Source of the DNA: an uncultured Lachnospiraceae bacterium | GTDB taxonomy: Bacteria > Bacillota > Clostridia > Lachnospirales > Lachnospiraceae | DNA: 64,000 nt | Assembly: GCA_910588215.1 (NCBI GenBank) | Contig: CAJUQJ010000007.1 | Coordinates: 1 to 64,000, forward strand | Reading direction: 5' to 3' | Shown here: positions 42,596 through 51,836 of the stretch, in pieces | How the letters are laid out: each line of letters starts with the position of its first letter | Position numbering within the stretch: position 1 is the stretch's first letter | Made by a program: the position numbers and the translations under genes | Notes under the pieces: generated by a model | Told to the model about the DNA's origin: nothing | Seen by the model: only the letters and a program-made list of their open reading frames with translations | Databases searched by the model: none

Positions 42596-44050
42596 ATGAA
42601 GAATACAGGCAGAATAACGACATCATTATGTCTGGTAGGAATTTTGGCGGCTTCTTTGACAGGATGCGGGAGTAAAAATCCATTGGATCCGGATAACCCG
42701 GTGTCTTTGACAGTTTGGCATTATTATAATGGATCGCAGCAGGCGGCATTTGATGCGTTGGTGGAGGAATTTAATGATTCGGTGGGCCGGGAGAAGGGAA
42801 TTTATGTGCAGAGTTATAGCCAAGGTTCTGTTTCCGATCTTGAGACGGCGGTGCGGGATTCCATCAGCGGTGCAGTGGGAGCGGAAGAAATGCCGGATAT
42901 CTTTTCCTCCTATGCAGACACGGCTTATGAGGTAGAGCAGGCGGGTGCATTGGCCAATCTGTCAGAATATATGGATGAGGAAGAGTTGCAGAAGTATATA
43001 GATTCGTATATCGCGGAGGGTTGTATTGCTGCAGACGGTACGTTGCGAATCTTTCCGACGGCCAAGTCTACGGAGATCATGATGATCAACAAGACAGACT
43101 GGGAACCTTTTGCGGCGGCTACAGGTGCGTCTCTGGAGGACCTTAAGACTATTGAGGGTGTGGTCTCCACGGCGCAGATGTATTACGAATGGACGGATGA
43201 CCAGACACCGGATGTGGCAGGTGACGGTATGGCCTTTTACGGGAGGGATGCGGTAGCGAATTATTTCATTATCGGGATGCAGCAGCTGGGTGTGGAGATT
43301 TTCCAGGTAGAGAACGGTAAGTTGACTCTGAATACGCCGAAGGAAGAGCTGCGGCGTCTCTGGGAGAACTATTATGTGCCCATGGTCAAGGGATATTTCG
43401 GGGCTTATGGATCTTTCCGTTCCGATGATGTGAAGACCGGGGATCTTCTGGCCTATACAGGTTCCACCACGTCGGCCATGTATTTTCCGGACCAGGTGGA
43501 GTTAGATGAGGGCAGCTATGCCATTGAGTATATTGTGATGATGGCGCCGATCTTTGAAGGCGGTGAGCATTATGCAGTACAGCAGGGGGCCGGTATGGTG
43601 GTCAGTAAATCCGACGAGCAGCATGAATATGCGGCGGTGGAATTCCTGAAATGGTTTACGGAGGCGGAGAATAATCTGCAGTTTGGCTGCGTTTCCGGTT
43701 ATCTGCCGGTGATGAAAGAAGCAAACAGTGCGGAAAAGCTGGATCAGGTGATCGCAGATCATCAGCTGGAGGTGGCACCCAAGACTTATGATTGTCTGAC
43801 CATGGTTTTTCAGGAAATGGAGAGTGTGAAGCGTTACACGAACAAGAGTTTTGAGAATGGTTCTGCGGCGCGCAAGGTTCTGGAATATCATCTTGCAGAT
43901 CAGGTAGCTGCAGACCATGAAGCCGTGGAAGCAGCGGTTGCGGAAGGCAAAAGTCTGGAAGAGGCAGCAGGTCCTTATGTGACGGAGGAGGCCTTTGAGA
44001 ATTGGTATACTGCTTTTTGTGATGCATTGAACAGTGCAGTCGGAGAATGA
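42596..44050 (+). CDS. Extracellular solute-binding lipoprotein
   Basis: About 484 residues. The start MKNTGRITTSLCLVGILAAS leads into the lipobox LTGC, so the mature protein is a lipid-anchored binding protein. The body has the ABC family 1 sugar-binding pattern: VSLTVWHYYNGSQQAAFDAL, VEEFNDSVGREKGI, FSSYADTAYEVEQAGALANL, GAGMVVSKSDEQHEYAAVEF and LKWFTEAENNLQF. The frame opens at 42539, but AAGGAACAG and the signal peptide favour ATG 42596. No permease or ATPase gene is adjacent; instead it overlaps the hybrid kinase gene, suggesting a sensing role. Confidence 0.9.
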   Translation: MKNTGRITTSLCLVGILAASLTGCGSKNPLDPDNPVSLTVWHYYNGSQQAAFDALVEEFNDSVGREKGIYVQSYSQGSVSDLETAVRDSISGAVGAEEMPDIFSSYADTAYEVEQAGALANLSEYMDEEELQKYIDSYIAEGCIAADGTLRIFPTAKSTEIMMINKTDWEPFAAATGASLEDLKTIEGVVSTAQMYYEWTDDQTPDVAGDGMAFYGRDAVANYFIIGMQQLGVEIFQVENGKLTLNTPKEELRRLWENYYVPMVKGYFGAYGSFRSDDVKTGDLLAYTGSTTSAMYFPDQVELDEGSYAIEYIVMMAPIFEGGEHYAVQQGAGMVVSKSDEQHEYAAVEFLKWFTEAENNLQFGCVSGYLPVMKEANSAEKLDQVIADHQLEVAPKTYDCLTMVFQEMESVKRYTNKSFENGSAARKVLEYHLADQVAADHEAVEAAVAEGKSLEEAAGPYVTEEAFENWYTAFCDALNSAVGE

Positions 44051-44085
44051 TCAGGACTTATTATAGGATAGTCGGTAAGGGAAGC

Positions 44086-47000
44086 ATGGGAGACAGAAGT
44101 CGTAAAAAGAAAAAAAACAGTATATTCAGGATCTTTCTGATCCCTCTGATCGTGATCATGTTAGTGCAGAGTATGATCACGATCGGTACTCTGATCGTAC
44201 GAAGGACAGCGGGAATGCTGCAGGAGTATTCCGGTGGTATGATGAATCGTCTTGTGGAGAACAGAAAGGTGATCCTGCAGAATGACATGATTCAGCGCTG
44301 GGCCGCTGTCTGCGATCAGGAAGAGGTGCTTGATGAAATACTAGAGCAGTTTTTAACTGATAAGAATGCGCAGGTCGCCGATGTTCTGGTTTCCGGTGAG
44401 ATGCAGAGCGAACTGTTGGAACAGTTTTTTCCGGAGTGTCTCAATATGCTGCAGGGAAGTACTACCACAGGTATTTTTGTGATCCTGACAGGGGAAGATA
44501 TGCAGGCGAAGGCGGACTATGACGGGTTCTTCATCAGAGATTCCGATCCTGATATCAATCCGGCTAATTATACTGATCTTCTGTTAGAGCGGGGCAGCAA
44601 GCATCTGTCCAGAGAATGGAGTATTCCGCTTGATACGGCTTGGACGACTCGTTTTCATATGGATGGCGAAGGTGTTAATGAAGCCGACAGATTTTTCTAT
44701 GAACCGTGGAAGGCGGGAGCAGCATATCCGGATACCAGGACTGATAATCTGGGTTATTGGTCTATGCCTTTTTCTCTGGAAAAGAAGATGGCGGACTCCT
44801 ATCGGATGATCACTTACTCTCTGCCACTGCGTCATGAAGGCGAGGTATATGGTGTGTTGGGCGTGGAGATTTCCGAAAAGCGGTTTGCGAATTATTTCCC
44901 GGTAGCGGAATTAAACGCAACCCAGCAGTCGGGATATATGCTGGCGGTGAAGCATGGCGACGATAGTTATATTCCTTTGATGGGTAAGGGAGTTCTGTAT
45001 GATCTGGTCCGCTCTATGGGGGATACTTTTGATCTGAGGGAAACACGGCATGATTATCTGTCACTGGTGCATGAAGCCAAGCTGAATAAGCAGAAAATCC
45101 ACGCGGTAGCCTGTCCGCTTAAATTGTACAGTAACAATGTGCCCTATGAGCATACGGAATGGGTGCTTATGGGATTGAATACAGAAGAGGAATTGTTCGG
45201 TATAAGCCGTCAGCTTTATCTGTGGATGGTGGCGGCGGTTCTGATCGGTCTGGTCTTTGGCGTGGTCGGTATCTATTTCCTGGTGAAGTATCTGACCAGG
45301 CCGGTACAGTATTTGATGCAATGTATCAGCAGGGGAAATGAGGGACTGCAGGAATTTAGGCCGTCCAATATCTTAGAGGTGGATGCACTTTATGATGTGG
45401 TGAAAGAGCTGACAGACAGTCAGAAAGAAGTGGAGAATATTCTTCTGGAGGAAAAGGAGCGGTACCGGGTAGCTTTGGAATCCAGTAAGGATGTGTTCTT
45501 TTCCTATGATATAGAGAACCATATGCTGGACATTGTCAATCATGAGAAGATGAGCGGACACTGGCAGTGTGAGGAGTTTGAGAGTGGATTTATCAATCCG
45601 GATTGTATCTACGATATGGACCGCGAATCCGTTTTTCGTGCTCTGCGGAGTAAAGAGGATAAGCTGTTTGTGGAATTTCGGTTAAAGTGGCCGGCCGATG
45701 CGGAATATGTATGGGTGGCGCTCTTTGGAAAGACTGTTTATGATACCGACGGTGCACGTCGTAAGATCGTGGGCAGTATCCGCGATATACAGGAACAGAA
45801 GGAGCGGGAAGCGAAGCAGCTAAGGAAGAATGCGACAGATGTGATCACAGGGCTCTATTGTTTCAGCGCCGGCATCAAATATATACAGGAATGCCGGAAG
45901 GTGCAGCCTGGAGGTGCCATGATCAATCTGGTCTTGAAGAGATTGAAGGAGACTAATGAGAAAAACGGCATCGTATTCGGCGATATGATCCTGGAGGAGC
46001 TGGGCGGCTTGACGATGAGCAGCTGCAGGGAGTTGGAAGAACAGGATGACAGACGGGTCGTAGCCATGCGTCTTGACGGCGATGAATTTACGGTGTGGAT
46101 GGCAGGGCGATCGAGAGTAGAGGTTACGGTTTTCCTGGAGAAGCTGCTCGATAAGATCGCGGTCAGTTTTAAGGGCGGGATGTTCGATGTGGACGTGCGT
46201 GCGGGTATTGTTTGTGAGCAAATGGAGGAGAACAGTGAGAGATTGATCTGTATGGCCAAGCTGGCGCAGGATTTCGTGGTTCCGGGTGTGACGAAGCAGT
46301 ATCTGTTCTATGAAGATATTCCGGAGGAGCGGCGCCAGATCCTGCCGCCGCTGTTAGGACGGGACATCAGTACGACGGACTACGGTGAGGATGTCAGTCT
46401 GGGATCTCTTGCGCTTAATCTGTTTGGTAAAGGAGCCGATTTCCCGGCTCAGATGATGTTGATCATCTGTAAGGTCGGTAGATTCTATCGGGCGGACGAT
46501 GTACTGATCTCCATACTGCGGGATGATTTCAATTCTAACTATTTGGATTATCAGTGGCACAACAACGGCGGGACGGTAACAGAGAATGTCAGACAGTATA
46601 AACCGGAAGAACGGGAGGCATTCTTCCAGTGGCTGGGGCAGAAGGAGCTGCGATATCTGTCGGAAGACGACAGCCGCAATGAAGTGATCTGCCGGTTCCT
46701 TAGTATTTCTCCGGGAAAGCATGGCATCGTGCTGCCCATGTATGATAATGGGGATTATATGGGAAATATCTGTATTCTTGGGATTGGGCAGGAAGTGCTG
46801 GAGAATACGGAAGAGTATCAGAACCTGGCAGAATTGGGGAGAGTCATTCAGAGTCAGCTGACACAGCAGCAGCATGATATTGCCAGCAAGGCAAAGTCCG
46901 ATTTCTTGTCTCGTATGAGCCATGAGATCCGTACCCCTATGAACGGTATCATTGGTATGACGGCTATCGCGTTGCAGAAGGAACAGAGTCAGGACAGAAT

Positions 47001-48024
47001 CATGGACTGTCTGCAGAAAATACAGTCATCTTCAAACTATCTCCTTGGGTTGATCAATGATATTTTGGATATGTCCAAGATCGAGAGCGGTAAGATGAAG
47101 CTTGAGCCGTATAATTTTGACTTGCGTGAGATGCTGGATACGATCAAGGAGCTGATCATGACGCAGGCGGCCGCCAAAGAAATTGATTTTGTACAGGATA
47201 TAGAAGTGGAACATTACTGGTTTGTGGCAGATAAGATGCGTATCAGCCAAGTATTGATCAATCTGCTTGGCAATGCAGTGAAATTTACCCCTAGAAGGGG
47301 CAAGGTGACGCTGACTGTGCGGGAAGTTGAGTCGAAGGACAGAGAGGCGACAGTTTATTTCGCGGTGCGAGATACAGGTGTCGGTATTGCTAAAGAGGAT
47401 CAGAAGCGAGTCTTCCGTTCTTTCGAGCAGGCAGTAGACAAAAATCCATCTAAGCAGCAGGGCACGGGGCTGGGACTTTCCATCAGCAGCCGTCTGGTTC
47501 AGATGATGGGTAATAGTATCGCATTGGAAAGTGAGCTTGGGGAAGGCAGTATCTTCAGCTTCTCCATTCCGTTGGAGCTCGGTGAGAACATGGAGGCGCA
47601 GGTACAGGAAGAGGAGATCTCTTTCGAGGGATGCCGGATTCTGGTAGTAGAAGACAATGAGCTTAATGCGGAGATCGCCTTGACGCTGTTAGAAGACAGA
47701 GGATTTGTGGTTGATTGTGTCTATGACGGTTCCGAAGCCGTAGAACGCATCCGCACGACAGAACCTGGTACTTACGATGTGATCTTGATGGATATCATGA
47801 TGCCGGTGATGGACGGCCTAGAGGCTACGCGTACAATCCGTAGTATGGAGCGGGAGGACTGCCGCACTATACCGATTGTGGCTATGTCCGCCAACGCTTT
47901 CGACGATGATCTGAAGAAGTCTGTGGAATGTGGCATGAACGGGCACTTGTCTAAGCCGGTGGAAGTAGATAAATTGTACCGGACACTGGGAGAGATCATC
48001 CACGGCAGTAAGATAGAGTCATAA
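44086..48024 (+). CDS. Hybrid sensor histidine kinase / response regulator with degenerate GGDEF
   Basis: About 1312 residues. In order: cytoplasmic basic N-terminus, membrane helix (about 15-35), extracellular Cache-like sensor of about 340 residues, second helix (about 380-400), HAMP, PAS (about 455-570), GGDEF-like domain with RLDGDEFTVWM (first Gly of GGDEF replaced by Asp, probably inactive), a GAF-like region, HisKA with MSHEIRTPMNGI, HATPase with GNAVKFTPRRG and QGTGLGLSIS, and a receiver (RILVVEDNELNAEIALTLLE, VILMDIMMPVMDG). An earlier ATG at 44047 overlaps the binding-protein stop (ATGA) but has no spaced ribosome-binding site; ATG 44086 has AAGGGAAGC. It probably senses the ligand-loaded lipoprotein encoded upstream. 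Confidence 0.9.
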   Translation: MGDRSRKKKKNSIFRIFLIPLIVIMLVQSMITIGTLIVRRTAGMLQEYSGGMMNRLVENRKVILQNDMIQRWAAVCDQEEVLDEILEQFLTDKNAQVADVLVSGEMQSELLEQFFPECLNMLQGSTTTGIFVILTGEDMQAKADYDGFFIRDSDPDINPANYTDLLLERGSKHLSREWSIPLDTAWTTRFHMDGEGVNEADRFFYEPWKAGAAYPDTRTDNLGYWSMPFSLEKKMADSYRMITYSLPLRHEGEVYGVLGVEISEKRFANYFPVAELNATQQSGYMLAVKHGDDSYIPLMGKGVLYDLVRSMGDTFDLRETRHDYLSLVHEAKLNKQKIHAVACPLKLYSNNVPYEHTEWVLMGLNTEEELFGISRQLYLWMVAAVLIGLVFGVVGIYFLVKYLTRPVQYLMQCISRGNEGLQEFRPSNILEVDALYDVVKELTDSQKEVENILLEEKERYRVALESSKDVFFSYDIENHMLDIVNHEKMSGHWQCEEFESGFINPDCIYDMDRESVFRALRSKEDKLFVEFRLKWPADAEYVWVALFGKTVYDTDGARRKIVGSIRDIQEQKEREAKQLRKNATDVITGLYCFSAGIKYIQECRKVQPGGAMINLVLKRLKETNEKNGIVFGDMILEELGGLTMSSCRELEEQDDRRVVAMRLDGDEFTVWMAGRSRVEVTVFLEKLLDKIAVSFKGGMFDVDVRAGIVCEQMEENSERLICMAKLAQDFVVPGVTKQYLFYEDIPEERRQILPPLLGRDISTTDYGEDVSLGSLALNLFGKGADFPAQMMLIICKVGRFYRADDVLISILRDDFNSNYLDYQWHNNGGTVTENVRQYKPEEREAFFQWLGQKELRYLSEDDSRNEVICRFLSISPGKHGIVLPMYDNGDYMGNICILGIGQEVLENTEEYQNLAELGRVIQSQLTQQQHDIASKAKSDFLSRMSHEIRTPMNGIIGMTAIALQKEQSQDRIMDCLQKIQSSSNYLLGLINDILDMSKIESGKMKLEPYNFDLREMLDTIKELIMTQAAAKEIDFVQDIEVEHYWFVADKMRISQVLINLLGNAVKFTPRRGKVTLTVREVESKDREATVYFAVRDTGVGIAKEDQKRVFRSFEQAVDKNPSKQQGTGLGLSISSRLVQMMGNSIALESELGEGSIFSFSIPLELGENMEAQVQEEEISFEGCRILVVEDNELNAEIALTLLEDRGFVVDCVYDGSEAVERIRTTEPGTYDVILMDIMMPVMDGLEATRTIRSMEREDCRTIPIVAMSANAFDDDLKKSVECGMNGHLSKPVEVDKLYRTLGEIIHGSKIES

Positions 48025-48060
48025 AAGTATAGAATATAGTAAACAATTAGGAAGTAATAT

Positions 48061-48990
48061 ATGAATTATATTATATTGGATTTGGAATGGAACCAGAGCA
48101 GCGACGGTAAGGAGGAAGAATCGAAAGTTCTTCCTTTCGAGATCGTTGAGATTGGTGCGATCAAATTAAACAGCGCGCGACAGATGATCGATGAGTTTTC
48201 GGAGTTGGTAAAGCCGCAGGTATATCACGAGATGCATCATATCACAAGGAAGCTGATTCACCTGCAGATGGAGCAGTTGGAGCATGGGCGGCCATTTACG
48301 GAAGTGGCAAAGGAGTTTTTCGAGTGGTGTGGGGAAGACTATATCTATTGTACCTGGGGCGCCATGGATCTGACAGAGCTGCAGAGGAATCTCAGATATT
48401 ATGGGATGAAACCGCTGGCGGATGGGCCTTTTCGTTTTCTGGATGTGCAGAAGCTGTTTAGTATCGGTTTCGAGGATCGGAAGTCAAGAAGGACGTTGGA
48501 GCATGCCATCGATCATCTCGCGATCGAGAAGGATATTCCTTTTCACCGTGCCTTCAGTGACGCCTACTACACCGCGAAAGTGCTGGCATTAATCGAGGAA
48601 GATGTGCTGAAGAATTATTCTTTTGATGTCTTTCATATACCGAAGGATAAGCAGTCGGAGATCCACGTACAGTTTGATACGTATGCCAAGTACATTTCCA
48701 GAGGATTTGCCGACAAGGCGCAGGCTATGGCGGATAGGACGGTAAACAGCACCAGATGCTATCTGTGCCGAAGGAGTCTGCGCAGGAAGATCCGTTGGTT
48801 TACACCCAACGGCAAACATTATTATTGTGTGTCCTATTGTGACAGGCACGGTTATATGAAGTCTAAAGTACGGATGCGCAAATCAGAGGAGAAAAAGGTG
48901 TACGTCGTGAAGACGGAGAAATTTATCACGGAAGCTGAAGTGGAAGCCATCCGTGATAAACAGAAGAAATCAAAAGTCAAAATCATCTAA
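48061..48990 (+). CDS. 3'-5' exonuclease of the DEDDh family
   Basis: 309 residues. Exonuclease core at residues 1-185: YIILDLEWNQ (Asp and Glu), EIVEIGAIKLN, TWGAMDLTELQRNLRYYG (second Asp), and HRAFSDAYYTAKVL (His and last Asp). This resembles the ERI1/KapD-like branch that trims RNA or DNA 3' ends. The C-terminal part has a Cys/His pattern (RCYLCRRSLRRK, YYCVSYCDRHGY) that could hold a zinc ion, perhaps for nucleic-acid binding. ATG 48061 follows TAGGAAGTAATAT. Its end overlaps the convergent dac gene by 21 bases. Confidence 0.85.
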   Translation: MNYIILDLEWNQSSDGKEEESKVLPFEIVEIGAIKLNSARQMIDEFSELVKPQVYHEMHHITRKLIHLQMEQLEHGRPFTEVAKEFFEWCGEDYIYCTWGAMDLTELQRNLRYYGMKPLADGPFRFLDVQKLFSIGFEDRKSRRTLEHAIDHLAIEKDIPFHRAFSDAYYTAKVLALIEEDVLKNYSFDVFHIPKDKQSEIHVQFDTYAKYISRGFADKAQAMADRTVNSTRCYLCRRSLRRKIRWFTPNGKHYYCVSYCDRHGYMKSKVRMRKSEEKKVYVVKTEKFITEAEVEAIRDKQKKSKVKII

Positions 48991-50463
48991 TTCGGAGCGG
49001 ATTCGCTCCCTGCGCCGCTGCTTTCTCTTCACACGGTTTTTGCGGCGTTTGGCATTCTGGTTGTTGATGGCAAGCGCGCGCAGGACGAAGAGCAGGATAA
49101 CGGCAGCGGCAACGGCAAGAATACAGATCAGGACTGTCTTTACGTTAATGAAGATAGTGTTGTCTGTCTCTGACTGCTGTTCTTGACCGTCTATTTTCTT
49201 TGTACTCACACTGGTAGAGTCCGGATTCGTGTCGAATTCATAAGGAGAGGTATTGTCGGCTGCCAGTTCCAGGTAGGCGTTTCCCACATAAGTGTCATGA
49301 TAAGAATATTTGATCTGTGCAATGTGATTGCCGTCCGATACGTTGTAGTCGATGGCAGACTCCAGGTCGTCGAAGGTGATCGTATTCGGAACGATCACAC
49401 TGCTCCTGTCGTCGATGGACAGGAACGGCTTGGAACTACCGAAGATATCATTACCGGTCTGCAAGAACCCGGAGGGTTCGATCTGATATTTCTTCTCATT
49501 CTCAGCAATATTCATGATCTGGAAATTGTTGAAGCCATAGTCAAATAACTCCATTGTATCCGTAAATTGATTGGGTGTTTCCTCACGAAAGACAACACAG
49601 ACGAGCCGCATACCATTTCTCTCCGCACAGGTGACGAGAGTCTGTCGGGAGTTGTCTGTATATCCTGTCTTTCCGCCCAGGACACCATCATAAGCTACTT
49701 CACCGGTGATCATCTTGTGTTTGTTGAGCAGCACGAAGTCATCAGGCTGTGTGGGAGTCGCCGTAAATTCATAGCGGGCAGTGTTACCGATCTTACAGAG
49801 CATGTCGTTCCTGAAAAAGGCGGCGGCGATCAGCGCAAGGTCATGAGCGGAGGTGTAGTGGTCTTCATCATGTAGACCGTTCGTATTCATAAAATGGCTG
49901 TCTGTGCATCCGAGCTCAGCGGCGCGCTCATTCATCCTGGCAACGAAACCGTCTATGGAACCGGAGATATGTTCACCCACTGCATTGGCAGCCTCGTTGG
50001 CGGAACCCACCAGGATACCGTATAGACATTGTTCGAGGGTTATCTCCTCCCCCACATCCATGCCCATGTTGGAGCCGTCAGTAGGCACGGAGAATACCGC
50101 TTCGGTGGAAAAGGAAACGATATCGTCCAGATTGCCTTCTTCCATGGCTATCAGACAGGTGAGTATCTTGGTGGTACTGGCAGGGAAAGATTTCCTATGG
50201 ATATCTTTGGCATACAGAATGGAGCCGGTATCTACATCCATAAGAATTGCAGATTGTGCGCTAGTCACAGGGCCGGCCGGCCAGTTATCGATTTCGTTGG
50301 ATTCGACAGGGATAGCCCTCTGTGCTTCCTGCTCCTGTTCTATTTCGTCAAGGGAGGCAGCATATGCCGTAATCCGACAACTGCACGCACTGCAGCTGAA
50401 AATGACTGATGCAAGCAGAATGGTGGCGGCTTTTGCCGCTCCTGCTTTGATATATGAAAACAT
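48970..50463 (-). CDS. D-alanyl-D-alanine carboxypeptidase (DacF-like PBP)
   Basis: 497 residues. Removes the terminal D-Ala of peptidoglycan stem peptides. Signal peptide at the start (AATILLASVIFSCSACSC), then the penicillin-binding motifs FPASTTKILT (SxxK), VGSANEAAN (SxN) and GGKTGYTD (KTG). A PBP5-like C-terminal domain follows, then an unusual C-terminal membrane helix (VLICILAVAAAVILLFVLRA) and a strongly basic tail (KRRKNRVKRKQRRRERIRSE), so the enzyme is anchored by its C-terminus. ATG 50463 has AGAAAGG ten bases ahead; a TTG at 50472 is less likely. A 35-bp palindrome lies 47 bp upstream. Confidence 0.93.
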   Translation of the reverse strand: MFSYIKAGAAKAATILLASVIFSCSACSCRITAYAASLDEIEQEQEAQRAIPVESNEIDNWPAGPVTSAQSAILMDVDTGSILYAKDIHRKSFPASTTKILTCLIAMEEGNLDDIVSFSTEAVFSVPTDGSNMGMDVGEEITLEQCLYGILVGSANEAANAVGEHISGSIDGFVARMNERAAELGCTDSHFMNTNGLHDEDHYTSAHDLALIAAAFFRNDMLCKIGNTARYEFTATPTQPDDFVLLNKHKMITGEVAYDGVLGGKTGYTDNSRQTLVTCAERNGMRLVCVVFREETPNQFTDTMELFDYGFNNFQIMNIAENEKKYQIEPSGFLQTGNDIFGSSKPFLSIDDRSSVIVPNTITFDDLESAIDYNVSDGNHIAQIKYSYHDTYVGNAYLELAADNTSPYEFDTNPDSTSVSTKKIDGQEQQSETDNTIFINVKTVLICILAVAAAVILLFVLRALAINNQNAKRRKNRVKRKQRRRERIRSELDDFDF

Positions 50464-50509
50464 GAACGTCAAACCTTTCTATAATATATCCCCATGATAC
50501 ACAGTTTGC

Positions 50510-50544
50510 TATAGTTAACGACATTAGAAATTTCGTTTACTATA
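50510..50544 (-). repeat. 35-bp palindrome upstream of dacF-like gene, copy 1
   Basis: TATAGTTAACG (50510-50520) and CGTTTACTATA (50534-50544) pair around a 13-base centre. It is identical at 33 of 35 positions to 53945-53979. Each copy lies 36-47 bp before the start codon of a minus-strand gene, a typical operator or promoter position. Confidence 0.75.
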
Positions 50545-50702
50545 ACTATCAGTATCTGCAAAATGGTATAATTTATGATACACTATTTTAGAAAAAAACA
50601 GTAGCCCTTTCACAAAAAATACAAAATCTTGATGCAGCGAGGAAATTTGTGTATAATCTTGTTATGTGGCGAAAGGAATTTACGAAAGGCATTCATAAGG
50701 AC

Positions 50703-51341
50703 ATGAGACTGAGGAATATAACCGGTTCAAGAGAAATGATCGCAGAGAGCAGATTTGTAATACACGAACCGAAGGAATATAAAGGAAAATGGAGAGAGCT
50801 GTTTGGCAACAGCCATCCGTTGCGGATTGAGATCGGTATGGGCAAGGGCAGATTTATAATGGATCTGGCAAGAATGAATCCGGATATCAATTACCTTGGT
50901 ATTGAGAAATACTCCAGCGTGTTGTTGCGGGGTATACAGAAGATGGAGACGGATCCATTGCCAAATCTCTATTTTATCCGTATGGAAGCCGAAGAGATCA
51001 CGGATGTTTTCGATAGAGAGGAAGTGGACAGGATCTACCTGAATTTTTCCGATCCATGGCCGAAAGACAGACATGCCAAAAGAAGATTGCCGTCACGTGA
51101 ATTTTTGAGACGGTATGATGAGATACTGATAAAGGATGGCGTGATCGAGTTTAAGACAGATAATCACGATCTGTTCCGATTTGCATTGGAAGAGTTGGAT
51201 CTTGCGGGCTGGAAGCTTCTGCAGATGACGGAGGATCTGCATCATGATGAGGAGATGCTTTCCGGCAATGTGATGACAGAATATGAGGAGAAGTTTTCCG
51301 CACTTGGTAACCCGATCTATAAGTATGTGGTCGGAAGATAA
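50703..51341 (+). CDS. trmB: tRNA (guanine46-N7)-methyltransferase TrmB
   Basis: About 212 residues. Methylates G46 in the variable loop of tRNA using S-adenosylmethionine. Family blocks are present: MRLRNITG at the start, IEIGMGKGRFIMDLA (SAM site), YLGIEKYSSVLLRG, NLYFIRMEAEEI, YLNFSDPWPKDRHAKRRL and EFKTDNHDLF. The frame is open from 50649, but homologues begin MRLRN; ATAAGGAC lies just before. Followed after 87 bp by trxA. Confidence 0.93.
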   Translation: MRLRNITGSREMIAESRFVIHEPKEYKGKWRELFGNSHPLRIEIGMGKGRFIMDLARMNPDINYLGIEKYSSVLLRGIQKMETDPLPNLYFIRMEAEEITDVFDREEVDRIYLNFSDPWPKDRHAKRRLPSREFLRRYDEILIKDGVIEFKTDNHDLFRFALEELDLAGWKLLQMTEDLHHDEEMLSGNVMTEYEEKFSALGNPIYKYVVGR

Positions 51342-51428
51342 ACAATGTGTACTCCTGATTGACAGGTTACTTCTGCAGTAATATAGATAGAATTTTCAAT
51401 AGATACTTTAATAAGGAGGAAGAGAACT

Positions 51429-51752
51429 ATGGAACACAAATTTACAACAGCTGATTTTGAGAAAGAAGTATTGGAGGCCGATATTCCGGTGCTGGTGGAC
51501 TTCTATGCAGACTGGTGCGGCCCCTGCAAGATGATGGCGCCAATCGTAGCGCAGCTGGCGGAGGAGTATGACGGCAAGATCAAAGTCGGCAAGTGTAATA
51601 TTGACGACGAGGACGGACTCGCAAGGATGTACAGGGTAATGTCTATTCCCACATTCAAGATTTTTGTAGATGGCAAGGACGTTGCTACGATCGTAGGCGC
51701 CGTACAGAAAGAACAGCTGGTGGAAGAGCTTAAGAAGGTGTCAGTATCATAG
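51429..51752 (+). CDS. trxA: Thioredoxin
   Basis: 107 residues, the normal thioredoxin length. The active site ADWCGPCKMMAPI lies at residues 29-41, with the cis-Pro motif MSIPTFKIF near residue 75 and the terminal helix VEELKKV. Reduces protein disulfides in the cytoplasm. ATG 51429 follows AAGGAGGAAGAGAACT. Downstream is a bidirectional terminator. Confidence 0.96.
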   Translation: MEHKFTTADFEKEVLEADIPVLVDFYADWCGPCKMMAPIVAQLAEEYDGKIKVGKCNIDDEDGLARMYRVMSIPTFKIFVDGKDVATIVGAVQKEQLVEELKKVSVS

Positions 51753-51773
51753 TGTACGAAACGGTTGTTTAAG

Positions 51774-51827
51774 AAAAGGGATTCAGTACCGGCAGATCAT
51801 CGCAGGTTCTGAACCCCTTTTGTTTTA
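51774..51827. terminator. Bidirectional terminator between trxA and the antiporter
   Basis: AAAAGGGATTCAGTACC (51774-51790) pairs with GGTTCTGAACCCCTTTT (51805-51821) with a few mismatches, then GTTTTATG on the plus strand; on the minus strand the stem is followed by CTTAAACAAC. It serves convergent genes. Confidence 0.75.
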
Positions 51828-51836
51828 TGGGAAATT

